From assembly GCA_023461035.1 (NCBI GenBank), contig JAEWOD010000015.1, forward strand, positions 29,665 through 93,664: a stretch of DNA of 64,000 bases, in the 5' to 3' direction. The position numbers were made by a program, and so were the translations under genes. Source of the DNA: Bacteroidota bacterium (GTDB lineage Bacteria; Bacteroidota; Bacteroidia; Flavobacteriales; Weeksellaceae). Positions 35,990 to 43,752 of this stretch are shown here, in pieces; the first letter of the stretch is position 1, and every line of letters starts with the position of its first letter. The notes beneath the pieces are model-generated. The model saw only the letters and a list, made by a program, of their open reading frames with translations. It made no database searches and was not told the origin of the DNA.

Positions 35990-38068
35990 TTAAGATTCGG
36001 CCTGCGTATCATCTTCACCTATTTCATCATCCTCAAAATCAATTCGATGCAATTTTCTTAATCGGATTTCCGTATCGGTCAATCTTGAACGTTTTTCTTC
36101 AATTTGACGGAATACATCTTTTAACAGAGGATTATTTTCATCGGCATTGGCAAAAAATCCGATGTTTGTTTCCAACTGATTGATTTCTTTTTCCAGTTCA
36201 TCAATGAGTTTTCTTGCCTTACGGATTTCATCATCCAAAAGTCGTTCGTCATGACCTGATTTGATTTGGTCAACCAAAGAAGCCATTTTGAAATCCTGAA
36301 TTTCGTTGTCACTTAATCCAAATGATTTCACTATTTCGCTAACGGTTTTATTGAATTCCTGATTGATACTCATTTTGGCCAATGGCACTTTGCCAATGCT
36401 GTTCCAACGGACATGAAATTCGTTGATCTTATCCAGATTTTCTTGTACGTTATCAGTTGGTTTAAATGAACTAACTTCTTTTAAAAGCTCTTCTTTTTTC
36501 ACCAGATTATCTTCAAACTGTTGATTGGATTGGTTTCCACGTTCTTTATAATGGTCAAAAAAGTTGTTACAAGCTTCTTTAAATTCCTTCCAGATGGAGT
36601 CAGAATATTTGCGCGGAACATGACCTATTTTTTTCCAATCAGCCTGAATTCTTTTGATCACCTGAACCGAAGCATTCCAATCCGTGCTTTCCGCATGTTC
36701 TTTTGCGATGCGTAATAGTTCCTGTTTCTTTTCCAGATTGATTTGTTGTTCTGATTTTAAGGATTTATAAAATTCATTTTTAGCATGATTAAAATCTCTT
36801 GTTACGGATTTGAATTCGTCCCACATTTTTTGATTGAATTCTTTTGGAACTCTCCCCGCTGCTAAAAAATTCTCACGCAGTCCATTTAATTTTTTGATGC
36901 CTGACTGCCATTCTCCATGGGATTTCTTTTCTGCATTTTCAATCAATTTGGTGATTTCAGCCAGTATTTCTTGTTTTTTCTTAAGATTTTCCTCTTGTTC
37001 GGCTTTTATTTTTTCACCCAATTCAGATTTCCGTTCATGAATTTTATGTGTCAGTTCTTTGAATTTCTGCCAAGTAGGTTCCCGCAATTCTTCAGCAACC
37101 GGAACGGCTTCTTCTTTCCAAAGCCTGTGTAAATATTGTAATTCGTTCAGTGCTTTTTGAACGTTCTCCTCTCCTACCAATTCCTCTGCCCGTTTGATGA
37201 TGGACTCCCGAACCTGCAAGTTGTGGGCATAGTCCATTTCACGAAGCTCTTTGTTCAAATCCAGATATTCATAGAAATTATCCAAATGGTGGAAATAGGT
37301 TTTGAAAATGTTACCTGCTTGGGCTTTTGGAATCGGGCCGGCATTATGCCATCTGGTTTTGAGATTTCTGAATTGAACAAAAATATTGGAACTTTCATCA
37401 TTGAATTCCTGATAAAGGGCTTTTAATTCATCGATGATCTGAAGACGTTCCTTTAAATTCTCTTGTTGGGATTTTTCCTGTTCTTTATAGTAAGCGTCCA
37501 GTTGTTTGCGGTAATCGTTAAAAACAGCATTGAATTCTCTTCGCGCCGGGTTATCATATTGAAAATCCAATACTTCTCCTCCATTTTCTACAAATGCTTC
37601 TCTTTTGGTTGATTCATCCTCTTCCAACTGTTTTTTTACTGCATCTCGAATCTGGTTGAAATGTTCCCGAAGTTTACGCGCAGGATGGTTTTTTAAAAGA
37701 TCTTTTGCTTCTCCGATTAAAACCGGCAAAGGCAATTCATCATAATTTTTAAACGGGATTTCTTCTATAGATTCTTCGGTTTCCACTGTATCTTCATGTT
37801 CTTCTGATTTATAATCTTCGGAACTCTCTGATTCATTTTCCACAGATTCCACATCTGCTGATTCGGTTACAGTCTCCTGCTCTTTGTTTTCTTCCGGATT
37901 CGGTTCATCAGCCGGTTCTTCAACCGGTGTTTCTTCTACCGTGTCCGAGGTGTTTTCCTGCTTATCAGACTCATTTTCAGTCTGATTTTCAGAATTTTCT
38001 TCAGGATTTACATTTTGATTAACTTCTCCATCTGCCTCGTTGTGCAGGTTATCCAATTCAGTTGTCAT
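35990..38068 (-). CDS. DUF349 repeat protein
   Basis: A 692-residue protein. Residues 1-105 are very acidic and low-complexity (EENKEQETVTESADVES...). From about 135 on it has at least five DUF349 units, each with a W-x-x-x-G or W-K-x-x-G core (LKTRWHNAGPIPKA, LHRLWKEEAVP, LRENFLAAGRVPKE, IQADWKKIGHVPRKYSD, FHVRWNSIGKVPLAK) and helical linkers. Its function is not established. A promoter with -33 TTTG and -7 TAGATTTG spaced by 19 bases precedes it. No other genes share its transcript. Confidence 0.9.
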   Translation of the reverse strand: MTTELDNLHNEADGEVNQNVNPEENSENQTENESDKQENTSDTVEETPVEEPADEPNPEENKEQETVTESADVESVENESESSEDYKSEEHEDTVETEESIEEIPFKNYDELPLPVLIGEAKDLLKNHPARKLREHFNQIRDAVKKQLEEDESTKREAFVENGGEVLDFQYDNPARREFNAVFNDYRKQLDAYYKEQEKSQQENLKERLQIIDELKALYQEFNDESSNIFVQFRNLKTRWHNAGPIPKAQAGNIFKTYFHHLDNFYEYLDLNKELREMDYAHNLQVRESIIKRAEELVGEENVQKALNELQYLHRLWKEEAVPVAEELREPTWQKFKELTHKIHERKSELGEKIKAEQEENLKKKQEILAEITKLIENAEKKSHGEWQSGIKKLNGLRENFLAAGRVPKEFNQKMWDEFKSVTRDFNHAKNEFYKSLKSEQQINLEKKQELLRIAKEHAESTDWNASVQVIKRIQADWKKIGHVPRKYSDSIWKEFKEACNNFFDHYKERGNQSNQQFEDNLVKKEELLKEVSSFKPTDNVQENLDKINEFHVRWNSIGKVPLAKMSINQEFNKTVSEIVKSFGLSDNEIQDFKMASLVDQIKSGHDERLLDDEIRKARKLIDELEKEINQLETNIGFFANADENNPLLKDVFRQIEEKRSRLTDTEIRLRKLHRIDFEDDEIGEDDTQAES

Positions 38069-38091
38069 AACAGATTTTTCTTTTAGAATAA

Positions 38092-38122
38092 CAAATCTAA
38101 TAAATCAAATGCGAACTACAAA
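38092..38122 (-). promoter_or_regulatory. Consensus promoter of the DUF349 gene
   Basis: On the minus strand TTTG (38122-38119), 19-base gap, TAGATTTG (38099-38092), a complete match to the Bacteroidota promoter. The -33 box overlaps the 3' end of aroE (stop at 38116). Confidence 0.7.
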
Positions 38123-38856
38123 GGTTGGTTCCAAATTTCCCAAGATTTTTCTGCCTGCAAAACCAGCATTTCATAGCCGTTTTTTATTTTGGCGAACTTG
38201 GATTCGGCTAATTTTAGAAATTTGGTTTTCTCCGGATTATAAACCAAATCATACACCAAATGAGCAGAAGACAAAAACTCATAGGGTATTTCAGGACAAG
38301 AATACAAATCCGGAAACGTACCCAAAGGAGTCGTATTGATGATGATTTGATAATCTTCCAAATGCGTTTTATCTAAATCCGAATAAGTGAAATTTCCTTT
38401 TCGACTGACTGTTTGATAGGTAATTCCTAATTTTTCCAAAACAAATTTAACCGCCTTTGCCGCACCACCATCTCCTAAAATCAAGGCTTGTTTATGATGA
38501 TTTTCCAACAATGGTTTTAAAGATGTTTCAAATCCAAATGCGTCGGTATTGTATCCTATTTTCTTACCATTCAGGATTTTTACACAATTGACTGCGCCTA
38601 TTTTTTCGGCTTCCGGGTTTAGTTCGTCCAGATAAGAAAAAATGTCTTCTTTATAAGGAATGGTTACATTAAAACCGTCCAATTTCTCAATTTGAAGCAA
38701 AGAAGGAAGTTCGGAAATTTCAGCTAAATCAAATGTTTTATATGTTGCATTTTCGATTTTTTCCGTTTGAAATTTCTTTGAAAAATATTTTTCTGAAAAG
38801 GAATGGGATATATTTCTGCCGATTAATCCGTATCTATTTTTTTTATTATCATTCAT
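38116..38856 (-). CDS. aroE: Shikimate dehydrogenase
   Basis: A 246-residue NADP-dependent enzyme reducing 3-dehydroshikimate in aromatic amino-acid synthesis. The substrate domain has SHSFSEKYF (17-25), NVTIPYKE with Lys69, Asn90 in GAVNC and Asp105 in YNTDAFGF; the NADP loop is GDGGAAKAV (128-136), slightly atypical (GDGGA for GAGGA). The ATG overlaps the yoeB-like stop by eight bases. It is thus at the end of the toxin-antitoxin transcript. Confidence 0.95.
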   Translation of the reverse strand: MNDNKKNRYGLIGRNISHSFSEKYFSKKFQTEKIENATYKTFDLAEISELPSLLQIEKLDGFNVTIPYKEDIFSYLDELNPEAEKIGAVNCVKILNGKKIGYNTDAFGFETSLKPLLENHHKQALILGDGGAAKAVKFVLEKLGITYQTVSRKGNFTYSDLDKTHLEDYQIIINTTPLGTFPDLYSCPEIPYEFLSSAHLVYDLVYNPEKTKFLKLAESKFAKIKNGYEMLVLQAEKSWEIWNQPL

Positions 38857-39109
38857 AATGCCCTTTTAAAGACTGTATATAAATGATATTGCCGATTACT
38901 TCATAAACCAACCTATGCTCCGAATTTATCCTTCTGCTCCAAGAACCTGTGAGGGAATACTTTAATGGTTCAGGTTTTTCAATGCCCGTAAAAGGATCTT
39001 TATGAATATCTGCCAAAAGTTTGGAGATTTTATTTTGGATAGCGATATTTCCTGATTTCTTCCAATACTCCAAGTCTTTTTGAGCTTGTTTGGTGTATTC
39101 TATTTCCAT
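38849..39109 (-). CDS. YoeB/Txe family mRNA interferase toxin
   Basis: An 86-residue RelE-superfamily toxin that would cleave mRNA on the ribosome. It aligns with E. coli YoeB: KPEPLK with Glu47, SWSRRINSEHRLVYEV with Arg66, and the C-terminal GHYE with His84-Tyr85, so catalytic positions are conserved. The start overlaps the antitoxin stop by ten bases, a normal toxin-antitoxin coupling. The stop overlaps aroE by eight bases. Confidence 0.92.
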   Translation of the reverse strand: MEIEYTKQAQKDLEYWKKSGNIAIQNKISKLLADIHKDPFTGIEKPEPLKYSLTGSWSRRINSEHRLVYEVIGNIIYIQSLKGHYE

Positions 39110-39294
39110 AAATCTTCAAGAGCTATTTTACGGGTTTTGCCGTTTTTGATTTCCTCTCTTGATTTTTGAATTTTACTTACGAACTCTTCGTTATAAGGTT
39201 CTTTTACTTCCCAAAAATCCGCATCAATCGCTTTGAGAATGGCTTTTATTTTTCTCAATTCTTTCTTATTCTTGGGATTTACAGTAATGGTCAT
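39100..39294 (-). CDS. Putative antitoxin of the YoeB-like pair
   Basis: A 64-residue protein (MTITVNPKNKKELRKIKAILKAIDADFWEV ... KIQKSREEIKNGKTRKIALEDLWK). The location directly upstream of and overlapping the toxin, and the amphipathic C-terminal helix with EDLWK, indicate the antitoxin. It resembles DUF2683-type antitoxins rather than the YefM (Phd) family normally paired with YoeB. DNA binding by the short beta-strand N-terminus is possible. A near-consensus TATTTTTA lies upstream. Confidence 0.78.
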   Translation of the reverse strand: MTITVNPKNKKELRKIKAILKAIDADFWEVKEPYNEEFVSKIQKSREEIKNGKTRKIALEDLWK

Positions 39295-39373
39295 TTTTTA
39301 AAAATTTTAATAAAAATATGAATTAAAAAAAGGAAAATCAAAAATTGCCTGAAAATTATCAAAAACGTATCCC

Positions 39374-40045
39374 TCAGGATTTTCTTTTCGAAAATCGGGA
39401 TTTCAATAAACGGGAAATCAACGGCAAATTGGCAGCGATGATGATTCCGAATATGAAATATTCCAAATTATTCTGAACAAATGTAAATCCGCCTAAAAAA
39501 TAACCCAGAAGTGATATGACTCCGACCCATAAAACTGCTCCGATAAAACTATAAGAGATAAAAGTCTGAAAATTCAATTTGGTTGTCCCGCAAATAAAAG
39601 GAATGATCGTCCGAACAACGGGCATGAATCGGGCAATGATAATTGCTTTTTTTCCGTGTTCATCAAAAAATTGGGTTGCTTTTTCGATGTGTTTGGGTTG
39701 AATATAAAATTTCCCGGGATGCGCCAAAAGCCATCTTCCAAACCGGCTTCCGACATAATAATTTAATGTATCACCCAAAATGGCTGCCATCATCAACAGG
39801 GGAATGATGTACTCGATGTGCAAATGATTTTGTTGGTCGTTTGCCGCAATCATCCCAACTGCAAAAATCAAAGCGTCTCCCGGTAAAAAAGGCATGATAA
39901 ATGATGCCACGATTAATCCGGTTTCAGCAAAAATGATGAAAAACAAAAAAACGTAAATCCAGTACCCGTAATGGTTGATGAATTCCATCAACACTTTATC
40001 GGGTCGGCTAACGAAACTGGCTATTAGGTCAAAAATCTCTTGCAT
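39374..40045 (-). CDS. DedA family membrane protein
   Basis: A 223-residue inner-membrane protein of the DedA/SNARE-associated (VTT) superfamily, whose members flip polyprenyl phosphate or phospholipids. Motifs: FAETGLIVASFIMPFLPGDALIF, GDTLNYYVGSRFGRWL, and the arginine-bearing ARFMPVVRTIIPFICG, plus G-rich helix ILGDTLNY. Four to five hydrophobic segments end with SRLLKSRFSKRKS in the cytosol. It lies 32 bases below murA, which also depends on undecaprenyl phosphate carriers downstream, so co-expression would make sense. Confidence 0.93.
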   Translation of the reverse strand: MQEIFDLIASFVSRPDKVLMEFINHYGYWIYVFLFFIIFAETGLIVASFIMPFLPGDALIFAVGMIAANDQQNHLHIEYIIPLLMMAAILGDTLNYYVGSRFGRWLLAHPGKFYIQPKHIEKATQFFDEHGKKAIIIARFMPVVRTIIPFICGTTKLNFQTFISYSFIGAVLWVGVISLLGYFLGGFTFVQNNLEYFIFGIIIAANLPLISRLLKSRFSKRKS

Positions 40046-40077
40046 TTAAAATTATTTCAGCTACGAACTTGCAAAAA

Positions 40078-41391
40078 TTAAGCCCGAATGATATCGGCAC
40101 CGATTGCGCGCAAACGGGTGTCAATTTGTTCGTAACCTCTGTCAATCTGTTCTATATTATGAATGATACTTTTACCTTTTGCTGACAAAGCGGCAATCAA
40201 AAGAGAAATACCCGCTCTTATATCGGGGGAACTCATCGTTGTTCCACGTAAAGGTGTTTCATGATTTAATCCGATTACGGTAGCGCGATGCGGATCACAA
40301 AGAATGATTTGCGCGCCCATATCAATCAATTTGTCCACAAAAAACAAACGGCTTTCAAACATTTTCTGATGAATCAAAACACTTCCTTTGGCTTGCGTTG
40401 CAACGACCAAAACGATACTTAACAAATCCGGTGTAAATCCGGGCCAAGGCGCATCTGAAACGGTTAAAATAGACCCGTCCATGAATTTTTGGATTTTATA
40501 ATTTTCCTGTGAAGGAATAATCATGTCATCATTTGACTTTTCTATGATAATTCCTAATCTCCTGAAAATATCCGGAATCACTCCCAAATTTTCCCAGGAA
40601 ACATCTTTAATGGTCAACTCAGATTTAGTCATTGCCGCCAATCCGATCCACGAACCGATTTCAATCATATCGGGCAAAACGGTATGTTCTGTTCCGGATA
40701 GTTCTTCTACTCCTTCGATGGTCAATAAATTGGAACCAATTCCTTCGATTTTAGCACCCATCCTTACCAACATTTTACACAATTGCTGCAGATAAGGTTC
40801 ACAAGCGGCATTGTAAATCGTCGTTTTTCCTTTTGCCAGAACTGCTGCCATTACGATGTTGGCCGTTCCGGTTACGGAAGCCTCTTCCAACAACATATAG
40901 GCCCCGGTCAATTTTTTTCCGTCTTCCAGTTCAACTCCGTAAAAATCCTCACCTTCTTCAAATCGGTATTTGGCTCCCAGATTTATAAATCCGATGAAAT
41001 GCGTGTCCAATCTTCTGCGACCGATTTTATCTCCACCGGGTTTGGGCATATAAGCTTTTCCGTATTTGGCCAAAAGCGGTCCCATCAACATGATGGATCC
41101 CCGAAGTGAAGCACCGTCTTTTTTAAATTCTTTGGATTGAAGATAATCCATGTGGATGTTGTCTGCCTGAAAAGTATAATCGCCTTTGGCATTTTTCTGG
41201 ATTTTCACACCCAAATCTTCCAATATTTCAATCAAACGATTGACATCACGTATATCCGGGATATTTTTTATCCGCACCGGTTCAGTTGTGAGAAGGACGG
41301 CACAAAGAATCTGAAGTACTTCATTTTTTGCACCCTGAGGAATTATTTCGCCACTTAAACGATTTCCTCCTCTGATTTGAAATACAGACAT
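40078..41391 (-). CDS. murA: UDP-N-acetylglucosamine 1-carboxyvinyltransferase, Asp variant
   Basis: A 437-residue enzyme that adds enolpyruvate to UDP-GlcNAc, the first committed step of peptidoglycan synthesis. The EPSP-synthase-like fold is complete: GAKNEVLQILCAVLL (20-34), SGTEHTVLPDMIEIGSWI, and DIRAGISLLIAALSAKG. In the catalytic loop the usual Cys (E. coli Cys115) is replaced by Asp121 in PGGDKIGRRRLDTH (codon at 41029-41031). Enzymes with Asp here, for example in Mycobacterium, are not alkylated by fosfomycin. It is coupled to the DUF4290 gene (one base apart), with dedA behind it. Confidence 0.97.
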   Translation of the reverse strand: MSVFQIRGGNRLSGEIIPQGAKNEVLQILCAVLLTTEPVRIKNIPDIRDVNRLIEILEDLGVKIQKNAKGDYTFQADNIHMDYLQSKEFKKDGASLRGSIMLMGPLLAKYGKAYMPKPGGDKIGRRRLDTHFIGFINLGAKYRFEEGEDFYGVELEDGKKLTGAYMLLEEASVTGTANIVMAAVLAKGKTTIYNAACEPYLQQLCKMLVRMGAKIEGIGSNLLTIEGVEELSGTEHTVLPDMIEIGSWIGLAAMTKSELTIKDVSWENLGVIPDIFRRLGIIIEKSNDDMIIPSQENYKIQKFMDGSILTVSDAPWPGFTPDLLSIVLVVATQAKGSVLIHQKMFESRLFFVDKLIDMGAQIILCDPHRATVIGLNHETPLRGTTMSSPDIRAGISLLIAALSAKGKSIIHNIEQIDRGYEQIDTRLRAIGADIIRA

Positions 41392-41392
41392 T

Positions 41393-42022
41393 TTATTTAT
41401 GTTTGGATTTATTTCGGTTGTTTTGGTTGTTTTTGTTTTTGCGCGGTTTGTTTGAATTGGTATTGGAATTCACTTGCAAACGCTCATTGGACAACAAATT
41501 CTCACCTGATTCACGTAAATCAAATTCACCATCGGACAATTCAAACAAATGATTAAAAATCGTTTGATCTTCCACCGTATCCTTGTTCCACAACAAATAA
41601 CATTTTTTCATGTGATTGGCAATCACCATCACCAAACCTTCTTGTTTATCTCCTTCCCATTTTTTAGCGACCGCAATCATATTCCGGATGTTTTTTCCGT
41701 AATATTTGTATTTATATTCGCTACCGGGATATCGAACCTTATTGGGTTTGCTGTAAACTTCTTCTTCCGTGGGAATCGGATAAGGTGAATTTACATCCAA
41801 CTGAAATTTGGACATGATAAAAAGTTGATCCCAAAGTTTATGTTGAAAGTCAGGAATGTCGCGCAAATGCGGATTGAGTTCACCCATCACTTCAATGATG
41901 ATTTGGGCAAAACCATTTCTCTCTTCATCATCTACCAATGTCAAACAATAATCGACCATTTCCTGAATATGACGACCATATTCAGGAATGATCAAAGGTA
42001 TTCTTGCAGTATTATATTCCAT
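41393..42022 (-). CDS. DUF4290 protein
   Basis: A 209-residue protein. Residues 1-165 are globular (MEYNTARIPLIIPEYGRHIQEMVDYC, LWDQLFIMSKFQLDVNSPYPIPT, YGKNIRNMIAVAKKW) and match the DUF4290 family confined to Bacteroidota; the last 40 residues are basic and asparagine-rich (SNKPRKNKNNQNNRNKSKHK), suggesting nucleic-acid binding. It is directly upstream of murA with a one-base gap, a neighbourhood I recall as conserved. Function unknown. It has an exact promoter. Confidence 0.9.
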   Translation of the reverse strand: MEYNTARIPLIIPEYGRHIQEMVDYCLTLVDDEERNGFAQIIIEVMGELNPHLRDIPDFQHKLWDQLFIMSKFQLDVNSPYPIPTEEEVYSKPNKVRYPGSEYKYKYYGKNIRNMIAVAKKWEGDKQEGLVMVIANHMKKCYLLWNKDTVEDQTIFNHLFELSDGEFDLRESGENLLSNERLQVNSNTNSNKPRKNKNNQNNRNKSKHK

Positions 42023-42041
42023 TATTTATTTTGAATGTCCA

Positions 42042-42049
42042 CAAAAGTA
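42042..42049 (-). promoter_or_regulatory. Putative -7 promoter element of the DUF4290-murA-dedA unit
   Basis: Minus-strand TACTTTTG matches TAnnTTTG, 20 bases before the ATG at 42022. Confidence 0.6.
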
Positions 42050-42097
42050 CAATTTCTGAAATAAAACTCTTTTGTTTTCATGATATAAATTTTTTAA

Positions 42098-42448
42098 TCA
42101 AAAATCTATTCTTTTTTGAAGTTGATGAAACAATTCTTTTACAATTTCTATATCACATTTAATGAGTTTTACTTCCATTTTTTTGCCGGAATGAAATTTA
42201 AAAACAAATCTATCGTCTGTTTTTTGTCTTCCAAATTGACCTGCAATCAATCCTATTAAATTCCCCAAAACAGTTGGAAACCAATCCATTTGGGACTTTA
42301 AAAATTCGACTGATTGAATTTCATCAAAATGATAAATTCCGTTATGGATGGTATAATCCGAATTATTAATTTCAAATGAATCTTCATTTAAAACGATTTC
42401 AAAAATTGGATTATTTCTTAAAACGAACCTTTTTATTTTCAAATTCAT
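42098..42448 (-). CDS. Hypothetical protein
   Basis: A 116-residue protein with alternating beta strands (IFEIVLNEDSFEINNSDYTIHNGIYHFDEIQSVEF), a short apolar centre (FPTVLGNLIGLIAGQFG) and a terminal helix. The pattern resembles a PH-like (bPH) domain but no family can be claimed. Its start overlaps the stop of the membrane protein at 42445 by four bases (ATGA), so the two are partners. Confidence 0.55.
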   Translation of the reverse strand: MNLKIKRFVLRNNPIFEIVLNEDSFEINNSDYTIHNGIYHFDEIQSVEFLKSQMDWFPTVLGNLIGLIAGQFGRQKTDDRFVFKFHSGKKMEVKLIKCDIEIVKELFHQLQKRIDF

Positions 42449-42828
42449 TCTTTATCTAACGTAATTTCATTTTTTTCAATTAATAATCTAATCCAATAAA
42501 ATATTTGAAGCCCTGCCAAAATTATTATAATGATTTTTGCAATTCCCTTTGTTCGCAAGCTGATGTTACCGTCAATTATCATAGGTAATGAAATAGCCAA
42601 TGACAGGCTGATTGAAACCAAGATTACGGGAACTATGATTTTAGGATAATAATACACGGTTAAAAGAACCAAAAAAATCCAGCTAAAAAGGAAAATAACT
42701 CCGGCAATATAAAAATTAAATATGTACAAAAGCCATTCGCTTGTTCCATAAATTAAAAAAGCAAAAACCGTTAAAACAAGTTGAATCAGGAGAAGAAAAG
42801 AAAAAAGTATTTTAACAATTAATTTCAT
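42445..42828 (-). CDS. Hypothetical four-helix membrane protein
   Basis: A 127-residue protein starting MKLIVKILFSFLLLIQLVL (ATG at 42828; the TTG two codons before is less likely). It has four hydrophobic helices (about 4-24, 35-62, 64-86, 95-117) and a charged tail NEITLDKE. No family is recognised. Coupled by four-base overlap to the small protein downstream and 32 bases below kdsA, with which it may share a transcript. Confidence 0.55.
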   Translation of the reverse strand: MKLIVKILFSFLLLIQLVLTVFAFLIYGTSEWLLYIFNFYIAGVIFLFSWIFLVLLTVYYYPKIIVPVILVSISLSLAISLPMIIDGNISLRTKGIAKIIIIILAGLQIFYWIRLLIEKNEITLDKE

Positions 42829-42859
42829 CTTCAAATTTCCAAATCCTCAAATCTTCAAA

Positions 42860-43669
42860 TTAAAGAATCGCTTCCCTAACTCTGACCAGTTTCGTCAAAA
42901 GATCTTCCAGCAAATCCAATTGTAACATATTGGCACCGTCACTTTTGGCATGAGCCGGATCAGGATGGGTCTCGATAAAAATCCCGTCTGCTCCTACGGC
43001 AATTCCCGCTTTGGCAATGGTTTCGATCAATTCAGGTTTACCACCCGTCACACCACTCGCCTGATTGGGTTGCTGCAAAGAATGCGTAATATCCAGAATC
43101 ACAGGCGCATAGTTCTGCATCACCGGAATTCCCCGATAGTCCACCACCAAATCACCATAACCCAGCATGGTTCCGCGCTCAATGATGGCTACATTTTGGT
43201 TTCCGGAATCGGTTACTTTTTCCACCGGAAATTTCATGCTTTCGGGCGAAAGGAATTGTCCTTTTTTTAACGTAACATGTTTTCCGGTTTTGGCAGCCGC
43301 TACCACCAAATCGGTTTGACGTACCAGAAACGCCGGAATTTGCAGAACATCTACATATTCAGCCGCCATTTCGGCATGAAAAGGTTCGTGAATATCGGTT
43401 GTCGTCGGCACATCAAACTCCTCTCCTATCTGTCGGATGATTTTCAATGCTTTTTCATCACCGATTCCCGTAAAGGAATCAATCCTTGAGCGATTGGCTT
43501 TTTTAAACGAACCTTTGAAAATGTACGGAATCTTGAGTTCATCGGTAATTTTGATGACTTTTTCTGCAATTCTCCGAGGTGTATCTTCGTTTTCGATGGC
43601 ACACGGACCCGCAATTAAAAAGAAATTCGGCGAATCTTTGTGTTTGATTTTGGGTAAGTTCTGAATCAT
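42860..43669 (-). CDS. kdsA: 3-deoxy-8-phosphooctulonate synthase (Kdo-8-P synthase)
   Basis: A 269-residue enzyme condensing arabinose 5-phosphate and PEP for the Kdo of lipopolysaccharide. Motifs: LIAGPCAIENEDTPRRIAEKV, KGSFKKANRSRIDSFTGIGDEKAL, KKGQFLSPESM, PDPAHAKSDGANML. The residue at 23 is Cys, as in the metal-dependent A. aeolicus type, where E. coli has Asn. No other lipopolysaccharide genes are adjacent. It is divergent from the pseudouridine synthase gene. Confidence 0.95.
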   Translation of the reverse strand: MIQNLPKIKHKDSPNFFLIAGPCAIENEDTPRRIAEKVIKITDELKIPYIFKGSFKKANRSRIDSFTGIGDEKALKIIRQIGEEFDVPTTTDIHEPFHAEMAAEYVDVLQIPAFLVRQTDLVVAAAKTGKHVTLKKGQFLSPESMKFPVEKVTDSGNQNVAIIERGTMLGYGDLVVDYRGIPVMQNYAPVILDITHSLQQPNQASGVTGGKPELIETIAKAGIAVGADGIFIETHPDPAHAKSDGANMLQLDLLEDLLTKLVRVREAIL

Positions 43670-43752
43670 TTTGTAAAGTTATAAATTTTGGATGGATGTA
43701 GTAATATGTATTGGGTATCCGAAATAAATTTTAATAATTTCGCAGTTCTTAT

